A DNA stretch of 7,376 nucleotides, from assembly GCA_947446625.1 (NCBI GenBank), contig CANFIE010000198.1:1-7376 (forward strand), written 5' to 3'. The translations under genes were made by a program, and so were the position numbers. The stretch's first letter is position 1, and each line of letters opens with the position of its first letter. This document shows, piece after piece, positions 1-5,517 of the stretch. The notes under the pieces were generated by a model. The model had not been told where the DNA came from and searched no databases. It was given only the letters and a program-made list of their open reading frames with translations. The stretch comes from Acetobacteraceae bacterium (GTDB lineage Bacteria > Pseudomonadota > Alphaproteobacteria > Acetobacterales > Acetobacteraceae).

Positions 1-1
1 G

Positions 2-112
2 ATGGATGTCGAGCTGATCGCGCCCATCGCCATGGATGAAGGCCTGCGCTTCGCCATCCGCGAAGGCGGCCGCACCGTCGGCGCCGGCGTTGTTGCCAGC
101 ATTGTGAAGTAA
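2..112 (+). CDS. tuf: Elongation factor Tu, C-terminal end (partial)
   Basis: This is the last 36 codons of EF-Tu, the GTPase that delivers aminoacyl-tRNA to the ribosomal A site in the cytoplasm. The frame read from base 2 gives an ending with the typical EF-Tu domain 3 tail: an APIAMDEGLRFAIREGGRT-like block followed by VGAGVV and a terminal lysine. It stops at TAA 110-112. The start and domains 1-2 lie outside the window. A terminator hairpin follows within 30 bases, so tuf appears to end its own transcription unit (probably the str operon or a second tuf copy). Which tuf copy this is cannot be told from the fragment. Identification is secure because the tail is nearly invariant in bacteria. 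Confidence 0.96.
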   Translation: MDVELIAPIAMDEGLRFAIREGGRTVGAGVVASIVK

Positions 113-138
113 TACCGCCCCACCAGGGTGGATTGGCG

Positions 139-171
139 AAGGGCGGGTCGTGCAAACGGCCCGCCCTTTTT
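139..171 (+). terminator. Rho-independent terminator after tuf
   Basis: A 9-bp perfect stem (AAGGGCGGG 139-147 with CCCGCCCTT 160-168) encloses a 12-base loop and ends in a run of five T (167-171). It lies 26 bases after the tuf stop and separates tuf from the tRNA-Trp/secE/nusG unit. Confidence 0.88.
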
Positions 172-266
172 CGTGCCCGCCGCGCTGGCGTGGGCGCGAC
201 GGCAGGAATTTTCGGTGTGGCGTAAAACTTCATGCCGGAACTTCTGCTTTAGGCGCACGGAGCCTC

Positions 267-295
267 TCGACAGGGCGGCGGGGCTGGCTTATAGC
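267..295 (+). promoter_or_regulatory. Probable sigma-70-type promoter for tRNA-Trp, secE and nusG
   Basis: A TCGACA box (267-272, five of six matches to TTGACA) is followed after exactly 17 bases by TATAGC (290-295, four of six to TATAAT). This predicts a start near 301-303, about 20 bases before the tRNA. The position, just after the tuf terminator and before the next unit, fits well. The boxes are imperfect and no start site is proven. The rest of 172-266 shows nothing I can name. Confidence 0.6.
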
Positions 296-322
296 CGGCC
301 TCCCGCACGGTTCGCGGCATGC

Positions 323-399
323 AGGGGCGTAGCTCAATTGGCTAGAGCGCCGGTCTCCAAAACCGGAGGTTGAGAGTTCGAGACCCTCCGCCCCTGCCA
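323..399 (+). tRNA. tRNA-Trp (anticodon CCA)
   Basis: A full cloverleaf can be drawn. The acceptor stem is AGGGGCG (323-329) with CGCCCCT (389-395). The D stem is GCTC/GAGC with a 9-base loop holding GG. The anticodon stem is CCGGT/ACCGG with loop CTCCAAA, putting anticodon CCA at 357-359. The T loop is TTCGAGA (377-383), the discriminator is G396, and CCA is encoded at 397-399. It decodes UGG. A tRNA-Trp gene between tuf and secE is a common alphaproteobacterial arrangement. The oddity is in the T stem: GAGAG (372-376) faces CCCTC (384-388), leaving an A375-C385 mismatch (standard positions 52-62). Confidence 0.97.
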
Positions 400-402
400 T
401 TT

Positions 403-420
403 CCGCTGACTATCCAGCGG
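403..420 (+). other. Small hairpin directly after tRNA-Trp
   Basis: A 6-bp perfect stem, CCGCTG (403-408) with CAGCGG (415-420), encloses a 6-base loop three bases after the encoded CCA. No T run follows, so a simple terminator is unlikely. It may mark the point where the tRNA is cut from the secE-nusG message, or limit read-through. That role is inferred. Confidence 0.5.
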
Positions 421-449
421 GTCCGATTCGTGTAGGATTCCCTGTCGGG

Positions 450-494
450 CGGCTTCCATAACGGGGGCGGCCCGCGAAGCGTTAGAGGAAGCCG
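450..494 (+). promoter_or_regulatory. secE leader hairpin covering the ribosome binding site
   Basis: CGGCTTCC (450-457) pairs perfectly with GGAAGCCG (487-494). Just inside, TAACG (459-463) pairs with CGTTA (480-484). This makes 13 base pairs interrupted only by a 1x2 internal loop (A458 against G485-A486). The 3' arm contains the secE Shine-Dalgarno sequence AGAGGAAG (484-491), and the TTG start is four bases beyond the stem. Folded, the site would be closed to ribosomes, suggesting translational control of SecE. No ligand or protein partner can be read from the sequence. Confidence 0.6.
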
Positions 495-497
495 AGT

Positions 498-692
498 TTG
501 GCCAAGCTGGACCCAGCGCAGTTCGTCCGGGACGTGAAGTCCGAGGTGGCCAAGGTCACCTGGCCTTCGCGCAAGGAAACCCTCATCACCACCGGGCTGG
601 TGCTGGCCATGTCCACGCTCGCCGCGGTGTTCTTCCTGGTCACCGACCAGCTTATCGCCGTCGCCATGCGCGGCGTGTTCCGGCTTGGTTGA
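498..692 (+). CDS. secE: Preprotein translocase subunit SecE
   Basis: SecE is the small membrane clamp of the SecYEG channel that exports unfolded proteins across the inner membrane. The 64-residue product has the single-segment form usual outside gamma-proteobacteria. An amphipathic N-terminal helix carries the conserved block EVAKVTWPSRKET (about residues 16-28), followed by one hydrophobic span (about 30-52) and a short tail. The start is TTG at 498, chosen because AGAGGAAG (484-491) sits at proper spacing and the protein begins MAKLDPAQF as expected. nusG follows 17 bases after the stop, so the two are probably co-transcribed from the promoter ahead of tRNA-Trp. The ribosome binding site is buried in a strong hairpin (450-494). 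Confidence 0.96.
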   Translation: MAKLDPAQFVRDVKSEVAKVTWPSRKETLITTGLVLAMSTLAAVFFLVTDQLIAVAMRGVFRLG

Positions 693-709
693 GAAGGGTT
701 AGCGTTGTC

Positions 710-1243
710 ATGGCCAAGCGTTGGTATGTGGTTCACGTCTATTCGGGCTTCGAGAAGAAGATCGCCGAGCAGATCAAGCAGCAGGCTGCCCAGAAGGGCC
801 TGACCGACAGCTTCGACGACATCTTGGTGCCTTCCGAGGAAGTGACCGAAGTGCGGCGCGGCCAGAAGGTGAATTCCGAGCGCAAGTTCTTCCCCGGCTA
901 TGTGCTGGTGAAGATGGAAATGACTGACGACGCCTGGCACCTGGTGAAGGACACCCCCAAGGTGACCGGCTTCCTGGGTGACAAGAACAAGCCCAGCCCG
1001 ATTCCCGAATCGGAAGCGCTGCGCCTGCTGAACCAACTGAAGGAAGGCGTGGAAAAGCCGCGCAAGCCCGCCGTGGTGTTCGAGGTTGGCGAGCAGGTTC
1101 GCGTGGCCGATGGCCCCTTCGCCAGCTTCATGGGCTCGGTCGAGGAGGTGGACGAGGAACGCGGCCGCGTGAAGGTCAGCGTCTCCATCTTTGGCCGCTC
1201 CACCCCGGTGGAACTGGAATACAGTCAGGTCGAGAAGGTCTGA
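710..1243 (+). CDS. nusG: Transcription termination/antitermination factor NusG
   Basis: NusG binds the RNA polymerase clamp to suppress pausing, and links polymerase to Rho or to ribosomal protein S10. The 177-residue product has the family's normal length. The NGN domain (about 1-110) opens with RWYVVHVYSGFEKK and contains the FFPGYVLVKM motif and VTGFLG. A short linker leads to the KOW domain (about 122-177), with VGEQVRVADGPFASFMG and VSIFGRSTPVELE. ATG 710 is preferred over an in-frame TTG at 689, because that one overlaps the secE stop and adds seven residues not seen in the family; AGAAGG (692-697) is a plausible though distant ribosome binding site. In most bacteria rplK follows directly, but here three unrelated genes intervene. 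Confidence 0.97.
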   Translation: MAKRWYVVHVYSGFEKKIAEQIKQQAAQKGLTDSFDDILVPSEEVTEVRRGQKVNSERKFFPGYVLVKMEMTDDAWHLVKDTPKVTGFLGDKNKPSPIPESEALRLLNQLKEGVEKPRKPAVVFEVGEQVRVADGPFASFMGSVEEVDEERGRVKVSVSIFGRSTPVELEYSQVEKV

Positions 1244-1302
1244 CGCCTTCCCAGGCTGTCTCGGGCCGGTAATACTCCCCCCACAAGGCCGCATAAGCGG
1301 CC
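1242..1302 (+). other. Two hairpins after nusG (possible transcript end or mRNA processing)
   Basis: The first hairpin is GAC..GCCT/AGGC.GTC (1242-1260). The second is a perfect GGCCGC/GCGGCC stem (1287-1292 with 1297-1302) with an ATAA loop. Neither is followed by a T run, so neither is a classical terminator. They could stabilise the nusG 3' end or give partial termination before the next gene, but transcription may well continue. Confidence 0.4.
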
Positions 1303-1323
1303 AGCAAATGAGGGGATGATGCC

Positions 1324-2301
1324 ATGGCTTTCGGGCGCAGGCAGGTGGTTCTCGCGGGCGTTTCGGCGCCCTTCCTGGGTTCAGGTGCGGCCCGTGCCCA
1401 GGCTTTCCCCAGCAGGCAGATCGTTTGGGTAACCCCCAGCGCCCCCGGTGGCGTGCTGGATGTGGCTGGCCGGCTGGTGGCGCAGAAAATGACCGAAATG
1501 CTCGGCCAGCCGGTGGTGGTGGACAACCGCCCGGCCGCCGGCGGCACGGTCGGCGCCAGCCATGTGCTGGCCCAGCCCCATGATGGCCACACGCTGTTCT
1601 TCGGCAATTTCGCCACCTTCGCCAGCGTGCCGCTGCTGATCCCGAATATCGGCTACGACGCGGTGCGGGACTTCCAGCCGGTGAATGGCATCGGCGCGTC
1701 GCACAACCTCATCATGTGCGCGGCCGACAAGCCTTGGCGGACGCTGAAGGCTCTGGTGGACCATGCCAAGGCCAATCCGGAAAAGGTCACTTTCGGCGCG
1801 GGGGTCGGCACGGGGCAGCACGCCGCCGCCGCGCTGTTCGCTCATGCGGCAGGCATCAAGCTGACCCATGTGCCGTACCAGAATTTTGCGCAGCAGCTGA
1901 ACGATGTCTCGACCGGGCGGGTCGATCTCTCCTTCGACTACCCGCTCTCCTCGCTGCCCTATGTGCGCGACGGCAAGCTGCGCGCACTGGCGATGAATGG
2001 CGCCCAGCGGCTGGAAATCGCCAAGGACATCCCCACCACCGCTGAGGAAGGCACGCCGGGGGCGGAGCTTTATGGCTGGTCGGGTATCTATGTGCCCAGC
2101 GCGGTGCCGCAGGCGGTGGTGGCGCGGCTCGGCGAGGTGACGGCGCGGGCCATGCGCACGCCCGAGGTGGTGCGGCTGTTCGACAGCACCGGTACCGTGC
2201 CCTGGCCGGATTACGGCCCGGCGCGGATGCGCCAGGTGTTGGATGAGGAGATTCCGCGCATGCGGCAGTTGATCCGCGTCACTGGTGCGCAGGGCGGGTA
2301 G
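1324..2301 (+). CDS. Tripartite tricarboxylate transporter (TctC/Bug family) substrate-binding protein
   Basis: This is a periplasmic solute-binding protein of the Bug/TctC family, which captures small carboxylates or related compounds. Its 325 residues fit the family. The N-terminus is a signal peptide: RR at residues 5-6, a hydrophobic core, and a likely cleavage after ARA or AQA (residues 25-27). The twin arginine suggests possible Tat export. Family marks include PGGVLDVAGR (41-50, with the usual ligand-contact Asp46), VVVDNRPAAGGTVGA (64-78), HVPY (182-185) and a GRVDLSFD block (198-205). AGGGG (1311-1315) lies eight bases before the ATG. No TctA or TctB membrane partners are present, so it is an orphan here, as is common for this much-expanded family. 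The ligand cannot be predicted. Confidence 0.92.
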   Translation: MAFGRRQVVLAGVSAPFLGSGAARAQAFPSRQIVWVTPSAPGGVLDVAGRLVAQKMTEMLGQPVVVDNRPAAGGTVGASHVLAQPHDGHTLFFGNFATFASVPLLIPNIGYDAVRDFQPVNGIGASHNLIMCAADKPWRTLKALVDHAKANPEKVTFGAGVGTGQHAAAALFAHAAGIKLTHVPYQNFAQQLNDVSTGRVDLSFDYPLSSLPYVRDGKLRALAMNGAQRLEIAKDIPTTAEEGTPGAELYGWSGIYVPSAVPQAVVARLGEVTARAMRTPEVVRLFDSTGTVPWPDYGPARMRQVLDEEIPRMRQLIRVTGAQGG

Positions 2302-2316
2302 AGGGGGCTGGTAGGA

Positions 2317-3204
2317 TCAGCGCCGCCGCGCCTGGTCCCACCCGATGAACAGCCCGGCACCGATGATGATGCCGGCGCCGACCCAGGTGAAGGCGTCTGG
2401 CATGTCGCTGAACAGCAGCCAGCCGACAAAGACCGAGCCGACGAGCTGAAAATACTGGAAGGGCGAGACGATGTTGGCCGGGGCATAGCCCATGGCCAGC
2501 ACCACGCAGTAATGCCCGGCGCCGCCGAGGATTCCGAGCGAGCAGAACATCAGGAAGTCCTGCCAACTCGCCGGGGTTTGCCAGACGAAGGGGATGACCA
2601 GCAGCATGGCGAAGGCGCCGATGACGCTGCTGTAGACGGTGCTGGTCTCGGGTGGGTCCACACCCGCGATCTTGCGGGTGAGCAGTTGGTATATGGCGTA
2701 GAAGCTGGCGCTGGCCACTACGAACAGGCTGGCCCAGTGGAACACCGCGCTGCCGGGGCGGATGACCACCAGCACGCCCAGGAACCCCACCACCGAGGCG
2801 ATGGCGCGGGGCAGGGTGGTGCGCTCCCCCAGCACCGGCCAGGCCAGCAGCGCCACGATGAGCGGCGCGGTGAGGCTGATGGAGGCCGCCTTGGCCAGCG
2901 GGATATAGGCCACGGCGAAGAAGAAGCAGAGGTTGGAGCAGAACTGCACGATGGCTCGGGCCGCCTGCACCCGGGGCCGCTTGGTGCGCATGATGCCCAG
3001 GCCGCGCTTGGGCATGAAAATGGCGAACATCAGCACGATATGGCCGAAGGCCCGCGCCCAGGAGATTTGCAGCGAGGAGTAGTCCTGCCCCAGCACCTTG
3101 GCGAAGCCGCTCATGAACGGGAACACCACGCCGGACGCGCACATGAACATGATGCCGAGCAGGATCTGCTGGCGGGGCGTGGGCGGGGCTTTTGCGGGGT
3201 TCAC
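2317..3204 (-). CDS. DMT-superfamily permease with two EamA domains
   Basis: This is a predicted inner-membrane transporter of the drug/metabolite (EamA) superfamily. The 295 residues form about ten hydrophobic spans in two EamA repeats, roughly 17-149 and 159-288. The first repeat has the characteristic PLIVALLAWPVLGER (114-128) and GVLVVIRPG (143-151) elements. The second ends with WVGAGIIIGAG (274-284). The substrate is unknown; members export amino acids, drugs, nucleotide-related compounds or carry S-adenosylmethionine. The start is GTG (3204-3202) with a GGTGG-like ribosome binding site; the next in-frame ATG would remove part of the first span. It lies 42 bases after the MsrQ-like gene in the same direction, so the two probably form one operon. 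Its stop faces the Bug gene's stop with only 15 bases between. Confidence 0.9.
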   Translation of the reverse strand: MNPAKAPPTPRQQILLGIMFMCASGVVFPFMSGFAKVLGQDYSSLQISWARAFGHIVLMFAIFMPKRGLGIMRTKRPRVQAARAIVQFCSNLCFFFAVAYIPLAKAASISLTAPLIVALLAWPVLGERTTLPRAIASVVGFLGVLVVIRPGSAVFHWASLFVVASASFYAIYQLLTRKIAGVDPPETSTVYSSVIGAFAMLLVIPFVWQTPASWQDFLMFCSLGILGGAGHYCVVLAMGYAPANIVSPFQYFQLVGSVFVGWLLFSDMPDAFTWVGAGIIIGAGLFIGWDQARRR

Positions 3205-3246
3205 CCCGCCACCATGCGGGCGGGCGCCGGGGCTGGCAACCCGGCT

Positions 3247-4080
3247 TCAGGCGGTGGCCGGCCAGCGGGCGCGGCGCAGGGCCAGGGCTTCGCGCAGCAG
3301 CCACAGGGCGAGTCCCACCACCGCCACCCAGGGGGAGGGGCGCAGGCCGAAGGCCACATCCAGGTTGGCCGCGGCGACTCGCCAGGGGTTGATGCCGGTG
3401 GCCAGGCCGTACCAGGCGAATTCCAGCACGGCGGTGGCCAGCCCGGCGGCGGGAGCCAGGGCCAGCAATGCCCAGCGCCCCGGCGCGCCACCCTTGGGGG
3501 AGAGCAGGCGGTAGCCCATCAGCCAGAGGAACAGGCCGGCGGTCAGGGTGGCCTCGGTCACATCGGCCTTGGTTTGCAGCATGAAGTGCAGCAGGGCCAG
3601 CACCGCGATGCCGTAGGTGGCCTTGTGCAACCGGCGCCAGGCCGGGCCGCCCATGCGGCGGATCATCTGGTCGAAGGAAGTGACGCCGAGCGCCACCAGG
3701 CCAAGCAGGGCCACCAGGCCGATGGTGAGGTAGAAGCGCTTCACAATCTCGGAGAAGACGGCACCGAGGCTGAACTTCTGGTCTGCTACATATAGGAGCA
3801 AGTGCAGCAGGGTGTAGAGCAGCGCGGCCACCCCCACCATGCGGCGCACCAGCATCAGCCGGGCTTGGCGCAGCAATTGGCGGGCGGGGCTGACCAGCAG
3901 CGAGAGCACAAGCACCCGCACCGCCCAATTGCCCGAGACATGGATCGCCGCATCCAGCCGGCGTGGGCCGAGGCCATCGCTCAGCCAGAGCCAGGCGAGC
4001 CAGAGGGCGGGCAGGCATAGCGCGGCCAGGAAGCTGGCCTTGAAGGGCGAGAAGGCGCCGGTACGATCATTCCAGGGCAT
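3247..4080 (-). CDS. msrQ: MsrQ-like haem-binding membrane subunit of methionine sulfoxide reductase
   Basis: MsrQ (YedZ) is a haem b inner-membrane protein of the ferric-reductase-like family. It passes electrons to the periplasmic molybdoenzyme MsrP, which repairs oxidised methionines. With ATG 4080-4078 the product is 277 residues, somewhat longer than typical MsrQ because of extra hydrophobic segments at the C-terminus. Candidate haem-ligand histidines lie at 93 (in YTLLHLLLY), 152 and 165 (in RLHKATYGIAVLALLH), matching the spacing known for E. coli MsrQ. The start is chosen because the protein then opens MPWNDRTGAFSPFKA, a usual form. In-frame ATGs further upstream (4164, 4152) fall in or next to the predicted promoter. 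No msrP is visible within the window. Confidence 0.85.
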   Translation of the reverse strand: MPWNDRTGAFSPFKASFLAALCLPALWLAWLWLSDGLGPRRLDAAIHVSGNWAVRVLVLSLLVSPARQLLRQARLMLVRRMVGVAALLYTLLHLLLYVADQKFSLGAVFSEIVKRFYLTIGLVALLGLVALGVTSFDQMIRRMGGPAWRRLHKATYGIAVLALLHFMLQTKADVTEATLTAGLFLWLMGYRLLSPKGGAPGRWALLALAPAAGLATAVLEFAWYGLATGINPWRVAAANLDVAFGLRPSPWVAVVGLALWLLREALALRRARWPATA

Positions 4081-4135
4081 GCAGGGCAGGGCTTTCGCCA
4101 GGGGTGTAGGGCAGGGTAGGCTGAGCGGGCCGGAC

Positions 4136-4164
4136 GTTACATGGCGCTGCATTCGCCGTGCCAA
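4136..4164 (-). promoter_or_regulatory. Probable promoter for msrQ and the DMT permease
   Basis: On the minus strand TTGGCA (4164-4159, five of six to TTGACA) is followed after exactly 17 bases by TGTAAC (4141-4136, four of six to TATAAT). It predicts a start near 4129 and a leader of about 50 bases before the ATG at 4080. The -35 box overlaps the left arm of the hairpin at 4164-4189. Confidence 0.5.
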
Positions 4165-4194
4165 AGCCCCTGGACAGCCCGAGGGGCTTCCTTT
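4164..4194 (+). terminator. Terminator-like hairpin between msrQ and rplK
   Basis: An 8-bp perfect stem (AAGCCCCT 4164-4171 with AGGGGCTT 4182-4189) has a 10-base loop, followed by CCTTT. The T run is weak, so termination may be partial. On the + strand it would stop transcripts entering from the left before rplK. It might be the original nusG terminator, displaced by the inserted genes; that is a guess. Confidence 0.5.
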
Positions 4195-4215
4195 ACAAGC
4201 CCGCCTCCGCCGTCT

Positions 4216-4315
4216 CGCCCCTGGGGTTTCCCAGGGGTGTTGGCGTTTGGAAGGAACGCGGGAGGCCGGGGCGACCCGACCGTATGTACCGCGGGCCTCT
4301 GACCCTAACCAGAGG
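4216..4315 (+). promoter_or_regulatory. Structured rplK leader, candidate L1 autoregulatory region
   Basis: Three elements are visible. CCCCTGGG (4218-4225) and CCCAGGGG (4230-4237) make a perfect 8-bp hairpin with a GTTT loop, extendable by two pairs. GAGGCC (4262-4267) can pair with GGCCTC (4294-4299). CCTCT (4296-4300) can instead pair with AGAGG (4311-4315), which is the rplK Shine-Dalgarno sequence. The last two exclude each other. In E. coli, L1 represses its operon by binding just upstream of rplK; whether this RNA is the L1 site here is inferred. I found no convincing rplK promoter in 4081-4322. Confidence 0.5.
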
Positions 4316-4322
4316 ACTGATC

Positions 4323-4757
4323 ATGGCGAAGAAAATCGTCGGCTACATCAAGCTGCAGATCCCCGCCGGCAAGGCGAATCCGTCGCCGCCGGTTGGCCCG
4401 GCGCTGGGCCAGCGCGGCCTGAACATCATGGGCTTCGTGAAGGAGTTCAACGCGGCGACCCAGCAGATCGAGCCGGGCACGCCCACTCCGGTCGTGATCA
4501 CCGCGTTCTCGGACCGTACCTTCACCTTCATCACGAAGACGCCGCCGAACACGCACTTCCTGAAGAAGGCCGCGAACATCACCAAGGGCACCACCACGCC
4601 GGGCAAGGGCCCTGCTGTTGGCCGGGTGACCAAGACGCAGCTGCGTGAAATCGCCGCGACCAAGATGAAGGACATGAACGCCAACGACGTGGAGGCCGCC
4701 GTGAGCATGCTCGCCGGTTCGGCCCGCTCGATGGGCATCACCGTGGTGGAGGGCTGA
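4323..4757 (+). CDS. rplK: 50S ribosomal protein L11
   Basis: L11 sits at the base of the ribosomal stalk, binding the GTPase-associated region of 23S rRNA. It supports elongation-factor action and RelA-dependent stringent signalling. The 144-residue product is a normal length. The N-terminal domain (about 1-70) has the proline-rich PSPPVGPALGQRGLNIMGF segment (20-38). The C-terminal rRNA-binding domain (about 75-144) has KTPP, KGPAVGRVTKTQLREIA and GSARSMGI. ATG 4323 is preferred over an ATG at 4158 in the same frame, because AGAGGA (4311-4316) is well placed and the family begins MAKK. rplA follows after three bases. The leader may hide the ribosome binding site in a hairpin. Confidence 0.98.
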   Translation: MAKKIVGYIKLQIPAGKANPSPPVGPALGQRGLNIMGFVKEFNAATQQIEPGTPTPVVITAFSDRTFTFITKTPPNTHFLKKAANITKGTTTPGKGPAVGRVTKTQLREIAATKMKDMNANDVEAAVSMLAGSARSMGITVVEG

Positions 4758-4760
4758 TCC

Positions 4761-5459
4761 ATGGCTAAGCAGGGCAAGCGGCTGAAGGCGGTTTACGCCG
4801 GCCTGGACCGCGACAAGTTGTATGGCCTGGCCGAGGCGGTGGCGCTGATCAAGGCGAGCACCAAGGCCAAGTTCGACGAGACGCTCGAGATCAGCATGAA
4901 CCTGGGCATTGACCCGCGCCATGCCGACCAGATGGTGCGTGGCGTTGTTGGCCTGCCGAACGGCACCGGCAAGACCGTGCGCATTGGCGTGTTCGCCCGT
5001 GGCCCGAAGGCCGAGGAGGCCCTGGCCGCCGGCGCCGACGTGGTTGGCGCCGACGACCTGGCCGCCGCGGTGCAGGAAGGCAAGATCGACTTCGATCGTT
5101 GCATCGCCACCCCGGATATGATGGCCCTGGTGGGTCGCCTGGGTAAGATCCTCGGCCCGCGTGGCCTGATGCCGAACCCGCGCCTTGGCACCGTGACCAT
5201 GGACGTGAAGGGCGCGGTTGCCGCCGCCAAGGCCGGCCAGGTTGAGTTCCGCGCCGAGAAGGCCGGCATTGTGCATGCTGGCATCGGCAAGCTGAGCTTT
5301 GATGCCGACAAGCTGCTGGAAAACGCCAAGGCCTTCGTGGACGCTATTCAGCGTGCGAAGCCGACCGGCGCCAAGGGGACCTATGTCCGCAAGGTTGCGG
5401 TCAGCTCCTCGATGGGTCCGGGGCTGAAGGTTGACACCAGCTCTCTGGCCGCCGGCTGA
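4761..5459 (+). CDS. rplA: 50S ribosomal protein L1
   Basis: L1 forms the mobile L1 stalk that helps move deacylated tRNA out of the E site. In bacteria studied it also represses its own operon by binding the rplK leader. The 232-residue protein matches the family. Visible blocks include DETLEISMNLGIDPRHADQ (35-53), the VRGVVGLPNGTGK motif, and GPRGLMPNPRLGTVT (131-145), the L1 signature. ATG 4761 lies three bases after the rplK stop. Its ribosome binding site GGAGGG (4748-4753) is inside the rplK coding end, which favours translational coupling of L11 and L1. Confidence 0.98.
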   Translation: MAKQGKRLKAVYAGLDRDKLYGLAEAVALIKASTKAKFDETLEISMNLGIDPRHADQMVRGVVGLPNGTGKTVRIGVFARGPKAEEALAAGADVVGADDLAAAVQEGKIDFDRCIATPDMMALVGRLGKILGPRGLMPNPRLGTVTMDVKGAVAAAKAGQVEFRAEKAGIVHAGIGKLSFDADKLLENAKAFVDAIQRAKPTGAKGTYVRKVAVSSSMGPGLKVDTSSLAAG

Positions 5460-5470
5460 GCTGAGAAATT

Positions 5471-5490
5471 CGCGCCGCTTCGGCGGCGTG
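5471..5490 (+). other. UUCG-capped hairpin after rplA
   Basis: CGCCGC (5473-5478) pairs with GCGGCG (5483-5488) around a TTCG loop, extendable by two pairs to 5471-5490. C(UUCG)G loops are exceptionally stable. There is no T run. It may protect the rplKA 3' end or separate it from the rplJ leader. Confidence 0.5.
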
Positions 5491-5517
5491 CGCAGGCGGG
5501 GCGCAAGCCCTGCCGAA

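Noticed and set aside
128..373. Small open frames between tuf and tRNA-Trp
   Set aside because: They run through the tuf terminator and into the tRNA, with no family resemblance or ribosome binding site.
1247..1275. Possible promoter for the Bug gene with TAATAC at 1270-1275
   Set aside because: Only three of six -10 matches and no -35 box at proper spacing.
482..1294. A long minus-strand open frame opposite secE and nusG
   Set aside because: It is fully antisense to two certain genes, His/Leu-rich and without a recognised domain.
2512..3795. A 427-codon open frame on the plus strand opposite the DMT and MsrQ-like genes
   Set aside because: The product is low-complexity Gly/Gln/His/Glu-rich, typical of an antisense shadow of hydrophobic coding sequence, and it has no family features.
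2279..4018. A 579-codon open frame on the minus strand across the DMT and MsrQ-like genes
   Set aside because: It overlaps two clear membrane-protein genes on the same strand in another frame; the product is Pro/Arg/Ala/Gly-rich with no recognisable domain, as expected for a shadow in GC-rich DNA.
4081..4164. Upstream in-frame ATG 4164 for the MsrQ-like gene
   Set aside because: It lies in the predicted -35 box and adds 28 residues not expected in the family; ATG 4080 gives the usual N-terminus.
4158..4322. Upstream ATG 4158 for rplK, adding 55 residues
   Set aside because: The extension covers the leader hairpins and is unlike any L11; ATG 4323 has the proper ribosome binding site.
4305..5276. 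A long minus-strand frame opposite rplK and rplA
   Set aside because: It is an antisense shadow of ribosomal protein genes. The same applies to 5381-6349 opposite rplJ and 6328-7098 opposite rplL/rpoB.
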